NCBI GenBank assembly: GCA_027295435.1
Contig: JAPUKX010000184.1
Span: forward strand, 1 to 14,167
Reading direction: 5' to 3'
From: Planctomycetota bacterium
GTDB lineage: Bacteria > Planctomycetota > Phycisphaerae > Phycisphaerales > SM1A02
DNA length: 14,167 bases
Shown here: positions 6,854 to 12,458 of the stretch, in pieces
Numbering within the stretch: the stretch's first letter is position 1
Layout: each line of letters opens with the position of its first letter
Made by a program: the position numbers and the translations under genes
Notes under the pieces: model-generated
What the model saw: the letters and a program-made list of their open reading frames with translations, nothing else
What the model was told of the DNA's origin: nothing
The model's database searches: none

Positions 6854-8740
6854 TCAGGGGTTGCAGGGAGCTTGGGACAAGGCCTCAAGGCTCATGAGGG
6901 TCTCCGCGGCCCCGATCAGGCCCAGGGCCTGGGCGGCCGGGGGCTGGTCGCTGTCCCATGGTGCCCCACGGATGCCTCCAAGGGCTCTTGGAGGGTTGCG
7001 GAAGGCCCACGCGGAAGATTCACGGACCGCCAACTGCATGATGAATCGCATGACCTTGAGGTGCCGGCCGAGGGCGAGCTGAGCCTCGCGGGGGGGGGTG
7101 AGGTGGGGGTCGCGGAGCATACCGGCCAGGTAAGCCGCCGGCCTCAGCGACTGGGCGGAGGCGATCAGCCGGCCACCGGTAGCCAATGCGAATCCGCCGG
7201 CGAGGTCCGGTGGGACCGGCTGGTCCCCGAGGCCGTCGCGGATTCGGCTGGCATTGAGAACCGCACGAATCGCCTGCAACCGCTCGGCGTTGGCGATGGG
7301 CTGACCCGTGGCCAGGGCATAGTCCGACTCCGCCCAGCCGAGCCACGGCAGCAGCGACACCTGCTGGTGCTGCGGAACTGATTCCCAGACCGCGTTGATG
7401 GCGCCGCGCACCAACGAGGGATCTATGGAGGCGGATTCGGCGCGGAGGAGTCTGCTCAGAGCCGAACACAGCATGGCTCTTCCGTGTGGCCCGATGGGTC
7501 GGACGATCGCACTCTCTTGGTCATCGGCCACAGGACCCTTCACGCGGGTGTGGGCAGTCACCACACGATCCGTCGCTGCGGTGAGAAGCCGCTGACAGGT
7601 GGGATCATCCCGGGCTCCGGCAGTCTCAAGTGCCGCAAACACAATTGCGGCGCATGCGACGCTGCTGGTCAGCGGATCGTCTTCGCCGGGGGCCAATTCC
7701 GCAAGGTGACGAAGAATCTGGCGGCTGGCCTGGGCGGCGAGCCTCGCCTTGCGTTGATCCACATCGGGCGCCTGGCTATACCGGCCGAGCGCCAGGGCAG
7801 CTAACGCTTGCTCCACCGGAGGTGCAATCAGTGGGTCATAGCGATCTGAGGTCGGCCGGTAGGTGCCCATGATGCCCAGCGGTTCGGGCAGCGGCGAGAT
7901 TGAGGCGATCAGATGGGCCGCGATTCCGTCGGCGAGAGCCGCGATGGATTGTCGGGTTACGTCCGCCTCCGGCACGACCGTGTCGCCTCGATAAGTCTCG
8001 AAGGGCGGCTGATCCGGGCTCGCCTGCGTCAGATGCGTAGTGGCGAATCGGTAGATCGATAGGTCGTAGAGCTTCACGAGTTGGGGCAGAGGGAGCAGGG
8101 CCAGGCCGAGTTCGACTGCCAGGGATGGAAGAAGCCGCTCGACCCGGTCGGCGGTGTTGTTGGCCCGCATTTGCGCTGGAAACAGCATCGCCCGGACCTT
8201 GCCGCGACGCATGGCCACGCCGTCGAGCCCGGGGGCCAACTGATGGGCGATCTCCTGGTAGGTTTGCCCCAACAGCGGTAGCGGTCTGCCGGCAACCTCC
8301 AGCTCAAGCGTCAATGCCCAGCCGATACCGTCGGTCAATGCCGGTGGAAGGTTGGCGACGGCGGGATCGCCAAGCACCTCGCCCAGCGCCCGCCCGACGG
8401 CACGGCGGAGCATCAGGTCGTCGGTGGTGCTGTCGGCGCCGCGCCCCACGACCCGGCCGTTGTGTCGAAGGATCACACAAACCCCCTCGGCCCCGCGAAC
8501 CGTGACTCTAGCGGTCGCCTCGGTTGGCGCGGGCAGATCGAACGCGTTGATCCACCGTCGCGCGGTGGTATAGGCTGTGACCACATCGCCCGCGTCCGGC
8601 AAGAGCGCCGGCTCGCCTTCGTGGGTAACGGCGGGCTCCTGGGAAGTTGCAGCTGGGCCGGCCGACGCCGTAAATGCCATCGCCGCCAACAGTCCGAATG
8701 TGGCGGCGACGCCACGGCCGGCGTTGCTTGCGGACGACAT
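6854..8740 (-). CDS. Exported protein with AMMECR1-like N-terminal region
   Basis: This predicted exported protein has 628 residues from ATG 8740. That start is preferred over the 66-codon longer frame because it places a signal peptide first (MSSASNAG, hydrophobic GVAATFGLLAAMAFTASA, cleavage after about residue 27). The extension also has non-protein-like composition. Residues about 78-192 follow AMMECR1 order: EGVCVILRHNGRVVGRG, a helix ending ALGEVLGDPAVANL, a strand WALTLELEV, then LAPGLDGVAMRRGKVRAMLF. The canonical GCIG loop is degenerate, so homology is a judgement. The C-terminal ~350 residues look all-helical, with repeated Ala/Leu-rich segments (ALAALALGRYSQ, QILRHLAELAPGEDD) suggestive of an alpha/alpha barrel or solenoid, as in terpenoid-cyclase-like folds. 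No membrane anchor follows the signal peptide. It ends 120 bp before the STN-like gene on the same strand. Activity unknown. Confidence 0.8.
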   Translation of the reverse strand: MSSASNAGRGVAATFGLLAAMAFTASAGPAATSQEPAVTHEGEPALLPDAGDVVTAYTTARRWINAFDLPAPTEATARVTVRGAEGVCVILRHNGRVVGRGADSTTDDLMLRRAVGRALGEVLGDPAVANLPPALTDGIGWALTLELEVAGRPLPLLGQTYQEIAHQLAPGLDGVAMRRGKVRAMLFPAQMRANNTADRVERLLPSLAVELGLALLPLPQLVKLYDLSIYRFATTHLTQASPDQPPFETYRGDTVVPEADVTRQSIAALADGIAAHLIASISPLPEPLGIMGTYRPTSDRYDPLIAPPVEQALAALALGRYSQAPDVDQRKARLAAQASRQILRHLAELAPGEDDPLTSSVACAAIVFAALETAGARDDPTCQRLLTAATDRVVTAHTRVKGPVADDQESAIVRPIGPHGRAMLCSALSRLLRAESASIDPSLVRGAINAVWESVPQHQQVSLLPWLGWAESDYALATGQPIANAERLQAIRAVLNASRIRDGLGDQPVPPDLAGGFALATGGRLIASAQSLRPAAYLAGMLRDPHLTPPREAQLALGRHLKVMRFIMQLAVRESSAWAFRNPPRALGGIRGAPWDSDQPPAAQALGLIGAAETLMSLEALSQAPCNP

Positions 8741-8879
8741 CAAGAACGATGCGCCGTGCCGTGGGCTGCGATCGGCCCCGTTCACGATGTCGAAAACGCA
8801 CTGTGGCACATTTGGGCCATTTCGGCACGCAGATTGAATCACATCATTACGCATACCCCAAGCCGAGGAGTTCGCAACG

Positions 8880-8966
8880 ATGCTGCTCAGACGTTTGATC
8901 ACCATGACCGATAACCGCAAGCGGATGGTGATCCTCACCTTGCTTACGTTTGCGAGTCTGTGCTAG
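8880..8966 (+). CDS. Candidate 28-aa small membrane protein
   Basis: ATG at 8880 is preceded by GAGGAG (8865-8870) with a 9-nt spacer, one of the best SD sites in the window. It opens 28 codons ending in TAG. The product starts MLLRRLITMTDNRKRM and ends in the hydrophobic run VILTLLTFASLC. It therefore has a basic N-terminus and a short hydrophobic C-terminus, as in many small membrane proteins or leader peptides. It lies in the 324-bp gap between the secreted protein and rpsA and is divergent from the former. No clear promoter was found, and a chance ORF of this size is possible. Apart from this ORF I see nothing in 8741-9064. Confidence 0.38.
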   Translation: MLLRRLITMTDNRKRMVILTLLTFASLC

Positions 8967-9064
8967 CCCGCAAGATTCGCGCGATGCACGGGGGATGAAC
9001 TCCTCAGAGCCAGTCATTATTTATTGGGCGCAGATGTTGTCGCGCTGCGGCCGATGCGCTCCTG

Positions 9065-10816
9065 CTACAGCTCGATCTTGTCCGTTCCCAGAGCGCCATG
9101 CTCGTCCACGCCGCCTTTGATCGGCTTGGCCGCGTCCGGAGCACCCTTTTCATCGGCGGGCTCCTCGTCGCTCAATTTGGCGCGTTTGAGGCTGAGGCCG
9201 ATCTTGCGCTCCTCGACATCCACACGCAGGATCTTCACATCGAGCTGCTCGCCGGCCGAGACGACGTCCTGTGGGTTCTCGACCTTCTGATCTGAGAGCT
9301 CTGAGATGTGCAGCAGCCCCTCCAGGCCGTCCTCCAGTTCGACGAACACCCCGAAATTGGTGATCTTGGTCACCTTTCCGTGAACGACCATCCCGGGTTT
9401 GTACGCCGCGGGGATGACGTGCAGCCAAGGGTCTTCGGTCAACTGCTTGACACCCAGCCCGACCCTCTGCTTCTCCTGGTCGATATCCAGCACCACGCAC
9501 CTGACGGGATCACCCTTCTTGAACTTCTCGTTGGGATGCGAAATCTTCTCCGTCCACGAGATGTCCGAGACATGAAGCAGTCCGTCGATCCCAGGCTCGA
9601 TCTCGACGAACGCACCGTAGTTGGCGAGGTTGCGGATCATGCCTTCGATGATGGTGCCCGGGGGGAACTTCTCAGCGACAAGCTCCCAGGGATTGACCTC
9701 CGTTTGTTTGATGCCCAGCGAGATCTCATGTTTCTCCTTGCTGATATCCAGTACGACCACCTCCACCTCGTCCTCCACGTTGAGCAGTTCGCTGGGATGA
9801 TTGATCCGTCGGGTCCATGACATCTCGGAGATGTGGACCAGGCCTTCGATCCCCTCTTCAAGCTGCACGAACGCACCGTAGGAGACAAGGTTGACGATGC
9901 GGCCTTTGACTCGGCAGGAGATGGGATATCGTTCCTCGATTGTTTCCCAGGGCGAAGGCTGCAATTGCTTGAGTCCGAGCGCGATTTTCTCCCTTTCCTT
10001 GTCGATCGTGAGGATCTTGACCTCGATCTCGTCGCCGATCTTGAGCATGTCGCTGGGATGGTTGATGCGTCCCCAGCTCATGTCGGTGATGTGCAGCAGC
10101 CCGTCGAGCCCGCCGAGATCCACAAAGGCCCCGAAATCGGCGGTATTGGTGACGACTCCTTTGACGAGGTCGTCCACCTTGATCGTCGCCAACAGCGTCT
10201 CTTTCGCCTTCTCCCTTTGCTTTTCAATGAGTCGCCGGCGGCTGATGACGATGTTGCGGCGTTCCTCATCGACCTTGAGGATCACGGCTTGGATGGTCTT
10301 GCCGATGAACGCGCCGATATCGCTTGGACGGCGAATATCCACCTGCGACGCGGGCAGGAAGACGGGCACGCCGATATCGACGAGAAGTCCCCCTTTGATC
10401 TTGCGCATGCATTTGCCTTCGACGACATCGTCCTCGCTCTTTGTCTCGAGAATCTTCTCCCATCCGCGGATACGATCCGCCTTACGCTTGGAAAGTCGAA
10501 CCGTGCCGGTTTCGTCCTCGAGTTCCTCGAGAAGCACCTCGACAACGCTCCCGATCTCCAGGTCGTCATAGTTATCGAACTCGCTCTTGTTGATCAGGCC
10601 TTCAGACTTCAGGCCGACGTCAACGACCACGTCATCACCAGCCTTGCCGACGACCCGGCCGTTGAGGATGTTGCCCCGTTGGAAATTCTCGATGTCTTGC
10701 TGCAGCAGGTCGTCCATGTCGCCGGTGGCGGCCTGCTCGCCCAGCGCTTCGCGGATGAGTTCTTCGACTTCCAAATCGCTTACGCCGAGTTCTTCGATCA
10801 AATTGTAATCAACCAT
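9065..10816 (-). CDS. rpsA: 30S ribosomal protein S1, six S1 domains
   Basis: S1 binds mRNA on the 30S subunit and helps to load and unfold messages. That matters where SD sequences are weak, as in much of this window. The 583-residue product has an acidic N-terminal helix region (ribosome-docking, residues 1-45). Six OB-fold S1 repeats follow, at about 48-115, 128-195, 214-285, 300-372, 385-459 and 473-545. Repeats 3-6 carry the RNA-binding signature (for example ADFGAFVDLGGLDGLLHITD, VSYGAFVQLEEGIEGLVHIS, ITNFGVFVELEDGLEGLLHI). Repeats 1 and 2 are divergent, as expected. The Asp/Lys-rich C-terminal tail ends in IEL. Length is close to the six-domain E. coli form (557). The start MVDYNLIEELGVSD gives a normal N-terminus without a visible SD, consistent with known S1 genes. 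A structured leader and candidate promoter lie upstream (10850-10970). Confidence 0.97.
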   Translation of the reverse strand: MVDYNLIEELGVSDLEVEELIREALGEQAATGDMDDLLQQDIENFQRGNILNGRVVGKAGDDVVVDVGLKSEGLINKSEFDNYDDLEIGSVVEVLLEELEDETGTVRLSKRKADRIRGWEKILETKSEDDVVEGKCMRKIKGGLLVDIGVPVFLPASQVDIRRPSDIGAFIGKTIQAVILKVDEERRNIVISRRRLIEKQREKAKETLLATIKVDDLVKGVVTNTADFGAFVDLGGLDGLLHITDMSWGRINHPSDMLKIGDEIEVKILTIDKEREKIALGLKQLQPSPWETIEERYPISCRVKGRIVNLVSYGAFVQLEEGIEGLVHISEMSWTRRINHPSELLNVEDEVEVVVLDISKEKHEISLGIKQTEVNPWELVAEKFPPGTIIEGMIRNLANYGAFVEIEPGIDGLLHVSDISWTEKISHPNEKFKKGDPVRCVVLDIDQEKQRVGLGVKQLTEDPWLHVIPAAYKPGMVVHGKVTKITNFGVFVELEDGLEGLLHISELSDQKVENPQDVVSAGEQLDVKILRVDVEERKIGLSLKRAKLSDEEPADEKGAPDAAKPIKGGVDEHGALGTDKIEL

Positions 10817-10916
10817 AGAAAGACGCTCTGTTTGACTGGCCCTGGCGGCGGCTGCACAGCCCAGGCGGCGGAATGTGAATAGGCGCCGGTTTCAGCTTGC
10901 AGCCGTCGCGCCCGTA

Positions 10917-10933
10917 GCGGATTGACAATCCGC
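10917..10933. repeat. Perfect hairpin in rpsA leader
   Basis: GCGGATT (10917-10923) and AATCCGC (10927-10933) form a 7-bp perfect stem with a GAC loop, 100 bp upstream of the rpsA ATG. It would be in the 5' leader if transcription starts at the candidate promoter (10942-10970). A second partly paired element (CCTGG 10841-10845 with CCAGG 10861-10865, enclosing GGCT/AGCC) lies closer to the start. It could be part of S1 autoregulation or a REP-like repeat; neither can be shown here. Confidence 0.4.
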
Positions 10934-10941
10934 CGGGTGTG

Positions 10942-10970
10942 GAATTAGCCGCTGAGTATAGTTTCGTCAA
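10942..10970 (-). promoter_or_regulatory. Candidate rpsA promoter
   Basis: On the minus strand TTGACG (10970-10965) is followed after exactly 17 nt by TAATTC (10947-10942). The -35 is strong and the -10 weak. A better -10-like TATACT lies at 10960-10955 but only 4 nt after the -35, so the two cannot act together. The implied leader is about 120 nt. Confidence 0.4.
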
Positions 10971-11030
10971 GGCCCGGCGGCGAGTCTCTTTGATGAAGAC
11001 CTTCACCCTGCTTGTGCGGGGACCTCGGCC

Positions 11031-11069
11031 GCGACCGGGGCCTCCGCCATCAAGAGCACGGCCGGTCGC
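11031..11069 (-). terminator. Stem-loop after small lipoprotein gene
   Basis: GCGACCGG (11031-11038) and CCGGTCGC (11062-11069) are perfectly complementary with a 23-nt loop, starting 7 nt past the lipoprotein stop. There is no T-run after it, so any termination would be non-canonical. The position, not the form, suggests a 3'-end structure. Confidence 0.35.
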
Positions 11070-11075
11070 CCAGGG

Positions 11076-11363
11076 TCATCGAGGATTGCCGCTGGTGTAG
11101 GTGATCGGGTAAGGGCTCAGCCGGCTGGGATGATCCGTGTACAACATCCGCCCGAGATCGTCCATCATCATCCGCCAGTTCTGATTATTGCTGACCGCAA
11201 GGTTGCGCTGGGCGTCAACAGGTCGATCCAGTAATCCCCGCAGCTCAGGGCTAGGGTCGTACCGGATGGAATCGAAACTCACATCATCGGGGTTGCTGAC
11301 CTGGCAGCCGGCCACGGCAGCGATCATCAGTCCCGCAAGAGACAGTCGTGCAGAAACGCTCAT
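11076..11363 (-). CDS. Small predicted lipoprotein (95 aa)
   Basis: The product is 95 residues with signal peptide MSVSARLSLAGLMIAAVAGC; lipobox V-A-G-C places the lipidated Cys at residue 20. The mature part is short, polar and Asn/Asp/Arg-rich (NPDDVSFDSIRYDPSPEL, then NLAVSNNQNWRMMMDDLGRM, ending in PYPITYTSGNPR) without known domain. I do not recognise a family. ATG 11363 is chosen over ATG 11378 because GAGG lies 9 nt upstream of it and the signal peptide then has a normal basic N-region. A near-consensus promoter (11411-11439) sits upstream, so the gene is probably strongly and independently expressed. Envelope location is inferred from the lipobox. Confidence 0.78.
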   Translation of the reverse strand: MSVSARLSLAGLMIAAVAGCQVSNPDDVSFDSIRYDPSPELRGLLDRPVDAQRNLAVSNNQNWRMMMDDLGRMLYTDHPSRLSPYPITYTSGNPR

Positions 11364-11410
11364 GGAATAATGCCTCATGTGCCAGCGGTTCGTAAGCGTT
11401 GACGGATCGG

Positions 11411-11439
11411 AATATACTTTGCCCCATTATTCGTGTCAA
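11411..11439 (-). promoter_or_regulatory. Near-consensus sigma70 promoter of the small lipoprotein
   Basis: On the minus strand TTGACA (11439-11434, perfect -35) is followed by exactly 17 nt and TATATT (11416-11411, 5 of 6 to the -10 consensus). Predicted start is near 11404, giving a leader of about 40 nt that contains the GAGG SD. It is the strongest promoter match I found in the window. It is divergent from the promoter proposed for the structured RNA, with 53 bp between the two -35 elements. Confidence 0.82.
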
Positions 11440-11492
11440 TGCAATGAAAAGATTCAATGGAGCGGAAAATTCCTCTCGGAGCTGAAAAATCC

Positions 11493-11521
11493 TCGACCGG
11501 TGAAGCAAGATACGTTACACT
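11493..11521 (+). promoter_or_regulatory. Candidate promoter of the structured RNA
   Basis: TCGACC (11493-11498; 4 of 6 to -35) and TACACT (11516-11521; 4 of 6 to -10) are spaced by 17 nt. The expected start, about 7 nt downstream, is G11528, the first base of the closing stem of the RNA annotated at 11527-11757. Agreement between promoter geometry and structure is the main support. Confidence 0.55.
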
Positions 11522-11526
11522 GGGGG

Positions 11527-11757
11527 TGACGGCGTTAGGCCCCCTCGGGATCGCTCTTTGTCGCGGGCAGTTTTGCTCGAGCCTAATCAATCCCAAGGGA
11601 TCGCCGATCTGCGACGAAGGTCAAGCCTCCATCGAGTGGAAGACCGGGCTCGACAGACGGCGAGCCCCCCTAGCCTTGGGGTTCGAGCAAAACCCGTGCA
11701 GCGGGATGTTGCCATCCCCCTGGGCGACCCGAAGGGGCCCAGCGCCGTCGTGGTTTT
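11527..11757 (+). ncRNA. Structured ncRNA, 6S RNA-like
   Basis: This gap has no credible protein gene but pairs extensively with itself. Closing stem: 11528-11534 with 11743-11749 (GACGGCG/CGCCGTC), then U-G and U-A, one mismatch, 11538-11543 with 11734-11739, one mismatch, and 11545-11549 with 11728-11732. Next is an asymmetric bubble. Its 5' strand (11550-11561) is single-stranded. Its 3' strand folds into its own hairpin (CAG/CTG and GGGATG/CATCCC, loop TTGC, 11699-11722). Then 11562-11567 pairs with 11693-11698 and 11571-11580 with 11683-11692 (TTTTGCTCGA/TCGAGCAAAA). The tip has hairpins, the clearest GGGCTCG/CGAGCCC (11646-11667); an alternative pairs CCCAAGG (11592-11598) with CCTTGGG (11674-11680). 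G-U pairs favour the plus strand. TTTT follows the closing stem. Rod plus central bubble with a 3'-strand hairpin is the 6S RNA plan, which binds RNA polymerase holoenzyme as an open-promoter mimic. About 230 nt is long for 6S, so the identity is an inference; being a structured RNA is much surer. Confidence 0.6.
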
Positions 11758-11803
11758 CTCGTTGGGGAATTGATCGTTTCGTGACCGGGGTCGCGCCTGC
11801 ACA

Positions 11804-12349
11804 TCATTCGCTACGTCGCGTCTTCAACACCTGCTCCAGCGTCGTGCGAAACTGTCCGGCCATCACATCCAGAGATTCAGGCATGACCCGGATCTGGCCG
11901 ACGACGCTGATGAAGTTTGTATCGCCATGCCACCTGGGCACGAGGTGGGCGTGGAGGTGTTCGGGCACGCCGGCGCCCGCCGCCCGGCCTTGATTGATCC
12001 CCATGTTGATCCCCTGCGGGTGCAACGTCCGTTGGAGCAAATCCGTGCCCAGCTCCAGGAGCTTCCAGAGCTCCGCCCGTTGATCGGGCTCATAGTCCAA
12101 CAGGGTCGGACGCGGATCGCCCAAGGCCGCCAACAGATGCCCACTCGCGTAGGGATAGCGGTTCAGCAGAATCAGACCGTGCTCGTTGCGGTAGATCACA
12201 TGGTTCGCGTCATCCTCCTGAGGGTTCTGCCAGTAATCAGTGAGGAAAGGCCCGGCGTCGAGCTCGGGTTTCCCCAGCGCATCGGCCCTGCGCTGAAGCT
12301 CGCGCAGATACGCCATTCGCCATGGCGCCCAAAGATTCTCGATGTTCAT
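11804..12349 (-). CDS. HIT-family nucleotide hydrolase/transferase
   Basis: HIT proteins hydrolyse or transfer nucleotides from substrates such as Ap3A, Ap4A or nucleotidyl adducts through a His-AMP intermediate. The 181-residue product starts MNIENLWAPWRMAYLREL, the usual N-terminus of the Fhit/Ap4A-phosphorylase-like bacterial branch. It has NRYPYASGHLLAA (substrate-loop region, residues 63-75) and the histidine triad HLHAHLV at 131-137. By Fhit numbering the nucleophile is the middle His, 133. INMGINQGRAAGAGVPEHLH is the preceding conserved loop. Many relatives carry Cys zinc ligands near residues 33-38; here that stretch reads AGPFLTDYW and the protein contains no Cys at all. The ATG is 11 bp from a heptanucleotide repeat and lacks an SD. 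It is probably cytoplasmic and monocistronic. Confidence 0.92.
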   Translation of the reverse strand: MNIENLWAPWRMAYLRELQRRADALGKPELDAGPFLTDYWQNPQEDDANHVIYRNEHGLILLNRYPYASGHLLAALGDPRPTLLDYEPDQRAELWKLLELGTDLLQRTLHPQGINMGINQGRAAGAGVPEHLHAHLVPRWHGDTNFISVVGQIRVMPESLDVMAGQFRTTLEQVLKTRRSE

Positions 12350-12360
12350 GGTCGTATGGT

Positions 12361-12416
12361 AACGATGAACGATGAACGATGAGCGATGAGTGATGAGTGA
12401 TGAGCGATGAGTGATG
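12361..12416. repeat. Heptanucleotide tandem repeat, 8 units
   Basis: There are eight consecutive 7-bp units on the plus strand: AACGATG three times, then AGCGATG, AGTGATG twice, AGCGATG, AGTGATG. Only units' first three bases vary (AAC/AGC/AGT); GATG is constant. It lies just upstream of the HIT start codon and 42 bp after the gnd stop, so length change would alter the HIT leader or promoter spacing, not a reading frame. Confidence 0.95.
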
Positions 12417-12424
12417 AGTTTCGC

Positions 12425-12443
12425 CGCGGGGTTTGCCCCCGCG
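12425..12443. terminator. GC stem-loop after gnd
   Basis: CGCGGGG (12425-12431) pairs with CCCCGCG (12437-12443) around a 5-nt loop, 16 bp past the gnd stop. No T-run follows on the minus strand, so it is a possible 3'-end stabiliser or non-canonical terminator only. Confidence 0.4.
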
Positions 12444-12458
12444 CGGTGAGCGCTGTGA

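Noticed and set aside
8741..8938. 66-codon N-terminal extension of the secreted AMMECR1-like protein
   Set aside because: It would hide a clear signal peptide starting at 8740 and has no protein-like features.
9833..10882. 349-aa plus-strand ORF opposite rpsA
   Set aside because: Mirror of the S1 repeats; acidic, repetitive composition arises from the antisense of a conserved gene.
11571..11692. TTTTGCTCGA/TCGAGCAAAA as insertion-sequence terminal repeats or a tRNA/tmRNA T-arm (GGTTCGA)
   Set aside because: The arms are only ~100 bp apart, nested within other helices, with no transposase or target duplication; no acceptor stem, CCA end or tag reading frame.
11457..11993. 178-aa plus-strand ORF covering the gap before the HIT gene
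   Set aside because: It runs across the structured RNA and into the antisense of HIT; the self-complementarity explains the region better.
12361..12416. Tandem heptamers as a CRISPR array or replication iterons
   Set aside because: Units are contiguous without spacers and much shorter than CRISPR repeats; no rep or cas gene nearby.
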